Source: a virus. From it: DNA of 26,292 bases. Of the stretch, positions 8,390 through 15,440 are shown piece by piece. The stretch lies in the IMG/VR virus record IMGVR_UViG_3300032282_002276, positions 1-26,292 of that record; one strand, written 5' to 3'. How positions within the stretch are numbered: position 1 is the stretch's first letter; every line of letters begins with the position of its first letter. The translations under genes were made by a program, and so were the position numbers. Below the pieces are notes generated by a model. The model worked only from the letters and a program-made list of their open reading frames with translations. It ran no database searches and had not been told where the DNA came from.

Positions 8390-8836
8390 ATGTCAAACGC
8401 AAAAAATATAATCAAAAACCTCATGGAAGAGAATCTTGTTGATGCAAAATCAATGATCAAGCAAGATCTCATTCAAAAACTTGGTGTAATGTTGGAAGAA
8501 AAAATAGAAGAAGTTGCTCCCAGCATGATCTCTGAGAAGAAAGACCCAGCACCAGAAACCAAAGAAAAACAAGAAAATAAAAATCTCAAGAAAAAGAGAG
8601 CAGTAACAAACTTTGCCAAAACAAAGGGTAAAGACAAAGAAGAATTAAAGGATTCGGTTGAACACGAAATTGAAGAAGAAGACGACACCGATGAAGATTT
8701 CGAAGCATTTGTTGATCAAATTCAAGAAATTGTAGAAGAAATCGAACAAGAAACTGGCGAAGAACTCACAGATGATGAAATCGCAATGCTCGGTGAGCAA
8801 TATCTTGAATTTCTTTCAGAAGAATCAGAAAACTAA
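8390..8836 (+). CDS. Acidic prohead core protein, gp67/gp68-like
   Basis: 148 aa, very acidic in its C-terminal half (runs of Glu and Asp at about 85-148) with a Lys-rich middle (about 45-80), and no membrane segment. It lies between the portal and prohead protease genes, where T4 has the small prohead core genes 67 and 68. The N-terminus (ENLVDAKSMI, EEKIEEVAPSMI) resembles core proteins of other T4-like phages. Residues L11-M12-E13 match the (L/I)-x-E consensus cut by T4-type prohead protease, so processing or ejection of the tag is plausible. The exact T4 counterpart is uncertain. Confidence 0.65.
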   Translation: MSNAKNIIKNLMEENLVDAKSMIKQDLIQKLGVMLEEKIEEVAPSMISEKKDPAPETKEKQENKNLKKKRAVTNFAKTKGKDKEELKDSVEHEIEEEDDTDEDFEAFVDQIQEIVEEIEQETGEELTDDEIAMLGEQYLEFLSEESEN

Positions 8837-8850
8837 AAATTAGGAACCAC

Positions 8851-9495
8851 ATGAAACTCATAACAGAAACAGTAGAAGATATACAAACAATTGTGGAATC
8901 CAATGAAGCGGGTGGAAAAAACTACTTCATCAAGGGTGTTATGATGGAAGCTGGTGTGGTCAATCGTAATAAAAGATTGTATAACGAAGATGTTCTCAAG
9001 AATGAAACAAAGCGTTATATTACAGAATATGTAAATAAAAATAGAGCTCTTGGTGAATTAAATCATCCATCAGGACCAACAGTCAACCTTGATCGTGTTT
9101 CTCACATGATCGTTAATCTCAACGAGAGTGGACGACAAATTCATGGCAAGGCAAAGATCATAGACACTCCAATGGGCAGAATCGTAAAGAATCTAATTGA
9201 CGAGGGTGCTCAACTTGGAGTTTCTTCTCGCGGTATGGGTTCATTGAAGTCCCAAAACGGAGTCAATGTCGTTCAAAATGACTTTACTCTTGCTGCTATT
9301 GATATTGTTGCAGACCCATCTGCTCCAAATGCCTTTGTTAATGGCATTCTGGAAGGCAAGGAATGGATCTGGGATAATGGACTCTTAGTTGAAAAAGAAA
9401 TAGCAAGATACGAAAAGGAATTGAAAAAAACCCCAAAGAGAAAATTAGAAGAAAATGCAATTAAATTATTTGCTGATTTCTTGAGGAGAATTTAA
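8851..9495 (+). CDS. gp21: gp21-like prohead core protease
   Basis: 214 aa (T4 gp21 is 212). Serine protease that cleaves scaffold, core and capsid proteins during head maturation. Motifs seen: GELNHPSG with H72, GVSSRGMGS with S125/S126, and DIVADPSAPNAF (about 151-162), the pattern of the herpesvirus/T4 prohead protease clan. The N-terminus contains self-cleavage-like (I/L)-x-E sites (for example I14-V15-E16). The ATG at 8851 follows a weak TAGGAA RBS. The stop overlaps the start of the next gene by one base. Confidence 0.95.
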   Translation: MKLITETVEDIQTIVESNEAGGKNYFIKGVMMEAGVVNRNKRLYNEDVLKNETKRYITEYVNKNRALGELNHPSGPTVNLDRVSHMIVNLNESGRQIHGKAKIIDTPMGRIVKNLIDEGAQLGVSSRGMGSLKSQNGVNVVQNDFTLAAIDIVADPSAPNAFVNGILEGKEWIWDNGLLVEKEIARYEKELKKTPKRKLEENAIKLFADFLRRI

Positions 9496-10295
9496 TGACA
9501 GATCGCCAACACACAAAACATGTATTGAATGAATTTTTCGGTACTTCACTGGCACTTGGTGGTATTGTTGGTGCTATAGGTGCTGGCATATATGGAGCAA
9601 AAAGACAATTAAATATTGGTGCTCAAAAGCAAACTGGATTTCGTTATCGCCTAGGTCAAAGATTAGAAAATCAACTTGGCAATAAACTTGTAAGGCATGG
9701 TCGCGAGACATTGATGAAATACAGCGACAAAATGCAGGGAGAGACACATGATAAAATTGCTCAAGAATATGGATTAAGTGCAAATCGATATGCTCAAGCT
9801 CTTGCTCAACAAGAATTAAAATCAAAAGCACAAAAAGCACATTCTATATTATCAACAAAAGGAATAGATCCAGCAACAGTTCATGTAAATGACATTGACA
9901 ATATAATTTCAGGAAAACCATCGAGATGGCAAGTTGGTAACAATTATGGTCATTCCATAGATCATCATTCTCAAGCACCAACTGAATTTGAGCGATTGGA
10001 TGCTGCAAATCCCACCGCTGCAAGATTTAGAAAAGAAATGGCACAACGAGTATTTGGTGCTCAATTGCAATCAAGAGAAAAATTAACTGGTCAAATTGCA
10101 GCTGCTGATCGTCTTTCGTCTATTAGGAATGCTGGTCTGGAACAAGATCGCGCGAGACAAAAAAGAAAATTGGACAGAAGAAGACAAACTATGCCAAGTC
10201 CATTAGAGCCAAATATTCCTGCAAGGGAAAGAGTCAGCAGAATTGTAAACAGAACATTCCAAAAAGCAGTAGATACCGTAAGAACAATCGTGTAA
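9495..10295 (+). CDS. Unknown basic protein with N-terminal LxE tag and glycine-rich hydrophobic segment; possible internal head protein
   Basis: 266 aa; I do not recognise the family. The start is set by GAGGAG (9483-9488) and a one-base overlap with gp21. Residues 11-13 are L-N-E followed by FFG, matching the (L/I)-x-E cleavage consensus of T4 prohead protease at the same position as in the 67-like protein. Residues about 17-35 form a hydrophobic glycine-zipper-like segment (LALGGIVGAIGAGIYGA). The rest is strongly basic and Gln/Arg-rich, with helical regions about 100-120 and 180-240. A basic, tagged protein next to the protease resembles T4 internal proteins packaged with DNA; that role is inferred. 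Confidence 0.6.
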   Translation: MTDRQHTKHVLNEFFGTSLALGGIVGAIGAGIYGAKRQLNIGAQKQTGFRYRLGQRLENQLGNKLVRHGRETLMKYSDKMQGETHDKIAQEYGLSANRYAQALAQQELKSKAQKAHSILSTKGIDPATVHVNDIDNIISGKPSRWQVGNNYGHSIDHHSQAPTEFERLDAANPTAARFRKEMAQRVFGAQLQSREKLTGQIAAADRLSSIRNAGLEQDRARQKRKLDRRRQTMPSPLEPNIPARERVSRIVNRTFQKAVDTVRTIV

Positions 10296-10319
10296 CGATA
10301 ATGTGGAATATTATTTTAT

Positions 10320-10327
10320 TCTAAATA
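10320..10327 (+). promoter_or_regulatory. Candidate late promoter upstream of gp22
   Basis: TCTAAATA matches 7 of 8 bases of the late octamer. It lies in the 59-base gap after the unknown basic gene, 28 bases before the gp22 ATG. The ATG has a clear GGAG RBS at 10345-10348. Confidence 0.5.
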
Positions 10328-10354
10328 GAAATAGACAAAAAATTGGAGAATTAT

Positions 10355-11425
10355 ATGGCAAACGAACAAATGTATTCAGACCCAAACTTATATAATGACG
10401 GAAGTGGTAGAGGTGCTGTTATTAATCAAGCAGTCGCTACTCCACAAAATGCAATGGCAAGTCAGCAATCATTACGACCAGGTGGTGCAGCATATGTCCA
10501 ACTTCCTGGTGGTCCTGGTAAAGTAACCAAGAATGCATCAGCAACAGAATCAATAGAAACTGATGAAACTGATGAAACTGATAATGAAGATTTGCAAGCA
10601 AAAACTTCTGTTGATTATTTGGAAAGTCTTTTTAATGGTGAAAATCTCAGTGAAGAATTCATGGAGAAGGCAGCAACAATCTTTGAAGCAGCAATTCATG
10701 AAAAAGTAACCATTGTTGAGCAATCTATTCTTGAAGCTGCCAAGGAAGTTATTGAAGAACAAGTTGAATCAAGAACCGAGTATCTTACCGAACAGCTTGA
10801 TAATTACCTCAACTATGTCATCACCGAATGGATGGAAGACAACAAGGTTGCTGTAGAACGAGGTCTTCGCACTGAAATTGCAGAACACTTCATGGTCGGA
10901 CTCAAGGAACTTCTAGAAGAAACCTTCATTGATGTTCCAGACGAAAGATATGATGTTCTTGATGAAATGGCACAGGCAAACGAAGATCTTCAGAATCAAC
11001 TCAATGAACAAATTCGTAAGAATGTTGAACTAATGAACGAAAACACTGCCCGTCAATGCGCAGAATCCTTCTTTGAAATTGCAAATGGTCTAACTGACAC
11101 CGAAGTTGAAAAACTTGCAACTCTTGCAGAAGGCATTGAGTTTAGCAATGTTCACCAATATACTGATAAGGTTAAACTTCTCAGAGAATCATATTTCAAC
11201 AGAGCATCTGCAAATAAGACAATTTCTCGACAAAATCTTGTTGAAGAAACAACCAATCCAAATGCAATGAGAGATGTTGCAAATCCAGAGATGGCAGCAC
11301 TCGTAAATGCAATGAGCAGATTCGGTAAATCTACACCAAAACAAACAAATGTTAAGGAAAATTCCAACGCAGGAAAACTCCTAAACATGCTAAACACAAA
11401 CATCGTATCAGATCAGTATATCTGA
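10355..11425 (+). CDS. gp22: gp22-like prohead core scaffold protein
   Basis: 356 aa from the ATG at 10355, chosen because GGAG at 10345-10348 is well spaced; an in-frame TTG at 10343 has no RBS. T4 gp22 (269 aa) is the main scaffold, degraded by gp21. After a Gly/Pro/Gln-rich N-terminus (about 1-65) and an acidic linker with three ETD repeats, residues about 80-290 are acidic and helical, probably coiled coil (DYLESLF, EEFMEKAATIFEAAIHEKV, LNEQIRKNVELMNENTARQ). Its place between protease and capsid genes fits. The C-terminus carries several (L/I)-x-E-type candidate cleavage sites. Confidence 0.9.
   Translation: MANEQMYSDPNLYNDGSGRGAVINQAVATPQNAMASQQSLRPGGAAYVQLPGGPGKVTKNASATESIETDETDETDNEDLQAKTSVDYLESLFNGENLSEEFMEKAATIFEAAIHEKVTIVEQSILEAAKEVIEEQVESRTEYLTEQLDNYLNYVITEWMEDNKVAVERGLRTEIAEHFMVGLKELLEETFIDVPDERYDVLDEMAQANEDLQNQLNEQIRKNVELMNENTARQCAESFFEIANGLTDTEVEKLATLAEGIEFSNVHQYTDKVKLLRESYFNRASANKTISRQNLVEETTNPNAMRDVANPEMAALVNAMSRFGKSTPKQTNVKENSNAGKLLNMLNTNIVSDQYI
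10556..10582 (+). repeat. Three tandem 9-bp units in gp22
   Basis: GAAACTGAT occurs three times in tandem and encodes repeated Glu-Thr-Asp in the acidic linker of gp22. Unit length is a multiple of three, so changes in copy number would keep the frame. Confidence 0.85.
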
Positions 11426-11437
11426 AATATTAAATTT

Positions 11438-11445
11438 ACTAAATA
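11438..11445 (+). promoter_or_regulatory. Candidate late promoter upstream of gp23
   Basis: ACTAAATA followed by CT; it shares TAAATAC with other candidates in this window and with the T4 gene 23 promoter. It lies 23 bases before the gp23 ATG, with RBS AAGGAGAG between. A 6-bp hairpin (11408-11413 with 11420-11425) overlaps the gp22 stop just upstream. Confidence 0.55.
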
Positions 11446-11468
11446 CTAAAGACTTTAAGGAGAGAAAA

Positions 11469-12881
11469 ATGGATTTCAACGGTACAACCCCATATGACAT
11501 GTTAGTGGAAAAATGGTCACCAGTTCTAGATCATTCAGAAATGCCCGAGTTGACTGACCTTCACAAGAAGCGCGTAACCGCTGTTCTTCTTGAGAATCAA
11601 GTAAGAGCAATGCAAGAGGAAAGAGGAGCTCAGAATCTCTTCGAAGCAGCACCAACCGTAAATATGGGTGGTAACTTCGCAGCAGGTCAAGTTGGCGGAC
11701 CAGCAGGTAACTTCGCTGGTTATGATCCAATTCTGATTAGCCTTGTTCGCCGCGCAATGCCAAACATCGTTGCATATGATATTGCTGGCGTTCAACCAAT
11801 GAGCGCACCAACAGGCCTTATCTTTGCAATGCGTGCTAAGTACAATAGCATTGATGGTCCAGAAGCACTATTCGATGAATCATGGCCAAAGTTCTCTGGT
11901 GCATCAGGTGCAGCAATAAATACTGCAATTGGTATCGGTGAAACTGGTATCCTCTCTGGTCACACTCTTGGTGTTGCACCAATTAATGAATCAGCAACTC
12001 GCACTGATCTTTTCTCTGATTTCCGCGCAATGCTCACCGCAACCGCTGAAAAACTCGGAGATGGTTCAAACTACTTCCGTGAAATGGCATTCAGCATTGA
12101 GCGTATCGCAGTACAAGCTCGTTCGCGTGCTCTCAAAGCAGAATACACCACCGAACTAGCACAAGACCTCAAGGCAGTCCACGGTCTTGACGCTGAGTCA
12201 GAACTTGCCAATATTCTCTCAGTTGAAATCATGAACGAAATCAACCGCGAAATTCTTCGCGCAATGTACACCATTGCCAAGACTGGTGCTCAACAAACTG
12301 ACCTTGCAAATGCAGGTGTATATGATCTTGTTGCAGACTCAGACGGTCGTTGGTCAGCAGAACGCTTCCGTGGTCTGATGTTCCAGATTGAACGCGAAGC
12401 AAATCAAATTGCTAAGGATTCTCGTAGAGGTCGTGGTAATTTCATCCTTTGCTCATCTGATGTCGCATCAGCACTCGCAATGGGTGGATTCCTCAACATA
12501 TCACCAGCACTCAATGTTCAAATGAATGTTGATGACACTGGTAATGTCTTCGCAGGTGTTCTCAATGGTAAGTTCAAGGTCTATATTGACCCCTTCATCA
12601 AGAACAACACCAACTTCGTCACCGTTGGTTATAAGGGTACATCCCCATATGACGCTGGTATGTTCTACTGCCCATATGTCCCACTACAAATGGTCCGTGC
12701 AGTTGGTCAAGACACCTTCCAACCAAAGATCGGTTTCAAGACTCGTTACGGTCTAGTTGCCAATCCATTCGGTAAGGGTCGCGATGCAATCACCACCGAC
12801 ACCGATGGTCTTACTAGCAATAGCAATGTCTACTACAGACTCTTTGCTGTCAAGAACCTCCACGGTAACACTGGTAACTGA
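11469..12881 (+). CDS. gp23: gp23-like major capsid protein
   Basis: 470 aa (T4 gp23 is 521). HK97-fold shell protein. The N-terminal delta segment ends at a clear protease site, NLFE then AAPTVN (cut after E59 of an L-x-E site, comparable to T4 cleavage after E65), giving a mature N-terminus at A60. Core segments PILISLVRRAMPNIVAYDIA, GVQPMSAPTGLIFAMRA and FILCSSDVASALAMGG, plus VNPFGK-like LVANPFGKG near the C-terminus, are typical of T4-like gp23. Strong RBS AAGGAG. Codon use is more C-rich at third positions than in neighbours (many CTC, ACC, CGC), as expected for a highly expressed gene. Confidence 0.98.
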   Translation: MDFNGTTPYDMLVEKWSPVLDHSEMPELTDLHKKRVTAVLLENQVRAMQEERGAQNLFEAAPTVNMGGNFAAGQVGGPAGNFAGYDPILISLVRRAMPNIVAYDIAGVQPMSAPTGLIFAMRAKYNSIDGPEALFDESWPKFSGASGAAINTAIGIGETGILSGHTLGVAPINESATRTDLFSDFRAMLTATAEKLGDGSNYFREMAFSIERIAVQARSRALKAEYTTELAQDLKAVHGLDAESELANILSVEIMNEINREILRAMYTIAKTGAQQTDLANAGVYDLVADSDGRWSAERFRGLMFQIEREANQIAKDSRRGRGNFILCSSDVASALAMGGFLNISPALNVQMNVDDTGNVFAGVLNGKFKVYIDPFIKNNTNFVTVGYKGTSPYDAGMFYCPYVPLQMVRAVGQDTFQPKIGFKTRYGLVANPFGKGRDAITTDTDGLTSNSNVYYRLFAVKNLHGNTGN

Positions 12882-12883
12882 TT

Positions 12884-12898
12884 AGTCTAAAATAGACT
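12884..12898 (+). other. Small hairpin directly after gp23
   Basis: AGTCTA (12884-12889) and TAGACT (12893-12898) form a perfect 6-bp stem with an AAA loop, three bases after the gp23 stop and just before the terminator stem. It may stabilise the 3' end of the abundant gp23 message. Confidence 0.45.
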
Positions 12899-12903
12899 TC
12901 TGG

Positions 12904-12935
12904 AAACCCACAGGGAAACCTGTGGGTTTTCTTTT
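12904..12935 (+). terminator. Intrinsic terminator after the major capsid gene
   Basis: An 11-bp perfect stem (12904-12914 with 12919-12929, core ACCCACAGG/CCTGTGGGT), GAAA tetraloop and a U-rich tail (TTTTCTTTT). This is the clearest terminator in the window. It closes the gp23 transcript and separates it from the next late promoter. Confidence 0.92.
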
Positions 12936-12942
12936 ATAAATA
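12935..12942 (+). promoter_or_regulatory. Perfect late promoter before the tube-like gene; predicted start at the ATG
   Basis: TATAAATA followed by CTC is an exact match to the T4 late consensus. It overlaps the U-tail of the gp23 terminator. T4 late transcripts start about 6 bases after the octamer, which is about base 12948, the A of the ATG itself. No Shine-Dalgarno lies between promoter and ATG, so the message may be leaderless. Confidence 0.8.
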
Positions 12943-12947
12943 CTCAT

Positions 12948-13532
12948 ATGGCAGAATCAGCATTTCAAACATATGATGATATTCTAAAGAAACTTGGATT
13001 CTGGACTCCAGGGGATTTGTATACTACAAATCCCAATCAACCAACTAATACAAATTTTCTTACCAACAATAAGTTTCAATTCAAAATAACTCGTTGTCCA
13101 ACGGTTACTTATTTTTGCCAAAGAGCAAATGTTCCTTCGATTAGTTTTGGAGTTTCCATTCAAGCACAACCTGGTGGTGTGGTTATAAAAAGACCAGGAA
13201 CTGCATATAATTACGAAGACCTTCAGGTTGGATTTGTCGTTGATGAAAATCTAGCAAATTGGTTGGAAATCTACGAATGGATAAAGCAGATTGGCATTTC
13301 ATATGATACCTCGGTTGAAAGAATTGCAGAGCATCAGAAAGTTGCAACTGGATTGATGCTGATAACCGATAGCAAATATAAACCAATTATTTCCATAACT
13401 TATCAGAATATGTTTCCTACATTCCTATCTGGATTGGATTTTGACAGCGCACTTACGGACACAGATGCTGTTGTTGCCACTTGCACATTTTCGTATACAC
13501 ATTATGAAATAAATGTATTGACAAATCCCTAA
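12948..13532 (+). CDS. Tail-tube-family (gp19-like) structural protein
   Basis: 194 aa. Segments FLTNNKFQFKITRCP (37-51), CQRANVPSISFG (57-68), GFVVDENLANWLEIYEWI (95-112) and a final beta-rich part (FPTFLSGLDFDS, then CTFSYTHYEI) follow the pattern of tube-fold proteins found in marine T4-like phages as a second gp19-like gene. A likely role is a tube, tube-end or baseplate-tube component. By position (after gp23, before uvsY) it could instead be annotated as tail completion protein gp3; a profile search would decide. It has its own perfect late promoter and no Shine-Dalgarno. Confidence 0.65.
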   Translation: MAESAFQTYDDILKKLGFWTPGDLYTTNPNQPTNTNFLTNNKFQFKITRCPTVTYFCQRANVPSISFGVSIQAQPGGVVIKRPGTAYNYEDLQVGFVVDENLANWLEIYEWIKQIGISYDTSVERIAEHQKVATGLMLITDSKYKPIISITYQNMFPTFLSGLDFDSALTDTDAVVATCTFSYTHYEINVLTNP

Positions 13533-13545
13533 TTTAAGTTATTAT
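13518..13545 (+). promoter_or_regulatory. Sigma70-like promoter for uvsY, predicted start at the ATG
   Basis: TTGACA (13518-13523, perfect -35), 16-base spacer, TATTAT (13540-13545, 5 of 6). The -35 lies in the last codons of the tube-like gene. Initiation 7 bases after the -10 would be at 13552, the A of the uvsY ATG. No Shine-Dalgarno precedes uvsY, consistent with a leaderless early transcript. Confidence 0.6.
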
Positions 13546-13551
13546 TATATT

Positions 13552-13986
13552 ATGACTCTTGATGAAATCAAAATACAAGCGGAACTTGATGTTGCAATTG
13601 ATGCAAATCATCTAGAAGATGAATCAATTCGCATTCCACAACTACACAATAAATATCTCTGTCTTCTCATGGATGAAAAGATCATTCTTGAGAAAATAGA
13701 ATCAAAGTTGAAGATCTTGAAGAGAGATAAGTGGTTATATTATTCTGGAAAGATGACTAAGGAAGATTTGCAAAAAAGATCATGGGAACCATTTGATCTT
13801 TCCATTCTAAAACAAGATCTAGATCGTTTTATTGAAAGTGACATTGAAGTCATAACTCTTGGAAACAAGGTATTTGTACAGAAGGAAAAGGTATCTTATC
13901 TTGAAAGTGTAGTTAAGATTGTCTCCAATAAGATATGGAATATTCGTTCAACAATTGACTGGATCAAATTCACTCAAGGTTCATGA
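13552..13986 (+). CDS. uvsY: UvsY recombination mediator
   Basis: 144 aa (T4 UvsY is 137). UvsY loads UvsX recombinase onto gp32-coated single-stranded DNA. The pattern IPQLHNKYLCLLMDEKIILEKIES (starting near residue 28), then KLKILKRDKWLYYSGKM and a C-terminal helical hexamerisation part (VSYLESVVKIVSNKIWNIRSTIDWIKF), is typical of UvsY. The 3' end overlaps the uvsW start by 4 bases. There is no RBS before the ATG. Confidence 0.93.
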   Translation: MTLDEIKIQAELDVAIDANHLEDESIRIPQLHNKYLCLLMDEKIILEKIESKLKILKRDKWLYYSGKMTKEDLQKRSWEPFDLSILKQDLDRFIESDIEVITLGNKVFVQKEKVSYLESVVKIVSNKIWNIRSTIDWIKFTQGS

Positions 13987-15440
13987 TAAAGATAAAAAAC
14001 ATAGACTCTGTTCACATTGAAATAGATTGTGATAAATCAATCTCAAAGGAATTGAGTATGTTTTTTACATTTAAAGTTCCAAATTCAGAATACAATCCAG
14101 CGTTTCGCAAGAAGAAATGGGATGGAAAGATTCGTTTGTATAATCTATTAACTCAAAGAATATACAAAGGTCTTCTTCCATATGTTCTTTCATTTGCAAA
14201 AGATCGTGGATATAAAGTTGAATATGAATCATCATTGATGAGTGATTCAACCGAGGTGTCGTTTCCAAAGGTATTTTCCAATGGAAAACATATTGAACCT
14301 CATGATTATCAGAAAGAAGCAGTAACACATGCACTCACAAATAAAAGATGCATGTTGATATCTCCAACTGGTTCTGGTAAAAGTTTGATCATATATTTCA
14401 TTCTTCTTGAATTGCTCAAGAGAACAAAGAAAAAGATCTTGATCGTCGTGCCAACCACTGGACTTGTGACACAATTGAATTCAGATTTTCAAGACTATGC
14501 AAATACCAAGGAGATATCCAAAGGCATTCATTTGATATATGGTGGACAGGAAAAACAAACAAATGCAAGAGTGATCATCTCGACATGGCAGAGTCTACAT
14601 GATCAACCAGAAGAATTCTTTTCACAGTTTGATGCCATCATTGGAGATGAATCTCATTTATTCAAGGCAAAATCCCTTACAAAAATAATGAATAAATTGA
14701 AGACATGTGATTATAGAATTGGAACTACAGGAACTCTGGATGGCACACAAGTTCATAAATTAGTGCTTGAAGGATTGTTTGGAACCGTTCATCAGGTTAC
14801 ATCCACAAAAGAACTTATAGATAAAGAAGTGTTAGCTCAGTTGAATATAGAGTGTTTGATTCTTCGCTATCCTGGCAAAGATATACAGGAGATCAAGCGT
14901 GCAAAATATATTGACGAAATTGAGTGGTTGGTTCTCAACGATAAACGCAATAAATTTATTACAGATCTTGCAACTAGCATTCCTGGCAATGTGCTTGTTC
15001 TTTTCAATTTTGTCGACAAGCATGGAATTCCTCTCTATCAGAAGATTTCAAAAGCAAGTAAGAAACAGTCGTATCTCATCTGTGGTAAAACAGAAGTTGA
15101 AGAGCGAGAACAAATAAGAAAGATTGTTGATAAAAGCAATAATAGTGTATTGGTTGCTTCCTTTGGAACATGTAGCACTGGAATCAATATCAAGAATATA
15201 AATGCAATAATCTTTGCTTCTCCATCTAAATCGGTCATTCGTGTACTTCAATCCATTGGAAGAGGACTTAGAAAATCCGACACAAAGGATAAAGTAACCG
15301 TTTATGATATTGGAGATGATCTCAGTCATGGCAAATATCGCAATCATGCTCTCAGACATCTAGATGAACGAACTACCATATATACTAATGAGAGTTTCAA
15401 ATTTGACAAGATCAAGATAAACTTAGGAGAAACTAAATGA
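13983..15440 (+). CDS. uvsW: UvsW recombination helicase
   Basis: 485 aa, near T4 UvsW (about 500). SF2 helicase that unwinds branched intermediates and R-loops, shifting phage DNA synthesis from origin to recombination-dependent initiation. N-terminal DNA-binding domain (NPAFRKKKWDGKIRLY, about 38-53), then Walker A SPTGSGKS (127-134), DESH box (222-225), motif III TTGTLDG (248-254) and motif VI QSIGRGLRKSD (423-433). All helicase motifs are intact. It overlaps uvsY and the next gene by 4 bases each. Confidence 0.96.
   Translation: MIKIKNIDSVHIEIDCDKSISKELSMFFTFKVPNSEYNPAFRKKKWDGKIRLYNLLTQRIYKGLLPYVLSFAKDRGYKVEYESSLMSDSTEVSFPKVFSNGKHIEPHDYQKEAVTHALTNKRCMLISPTGSGKSLIIYFILLELLKRTKKKILIVVPTTGLVTQLNSDFQDYANTKEISKGIHLIYGGQEKQTNARVIISTWQSLHDQPEEFFSQFDAIIGDESHLFKAKSLTKIMNKLKTCDYRIGTTGTLDGTQVHKLVLEGLFGTVHQVTSTKELIDKEVLAQLNIECLILRYPGKDIQEIKRAKYIDEIEWLVLNDKRNKFITDLATSIPGNVLVLFNFVDKHGIPLYQKISKASKKQSYLICGKTEVEEREQIRKIVDKSNNSVLVASFGTCSTGINIKNINAIIFASPSKSVIRVLQSIGRGLRKSDTKDKVTVYDIGDDLSHGKYRNHALRHLDERTTIYTNESFKFDKIKINLGETK

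Noticed and set aside
9885-9907. TTGACA next to TATAAT inside the unknown basic gene
   Set aside because: The two hexamers almost touch, far too close to act as -35 and -10 elements.
10343-10354. Alternative TTG start four codons upstream for gp22
   Set aside because: The TTG at 10343 overlaps the RBS GGAG used by the ATG at 10355, and has no RBS of its own.
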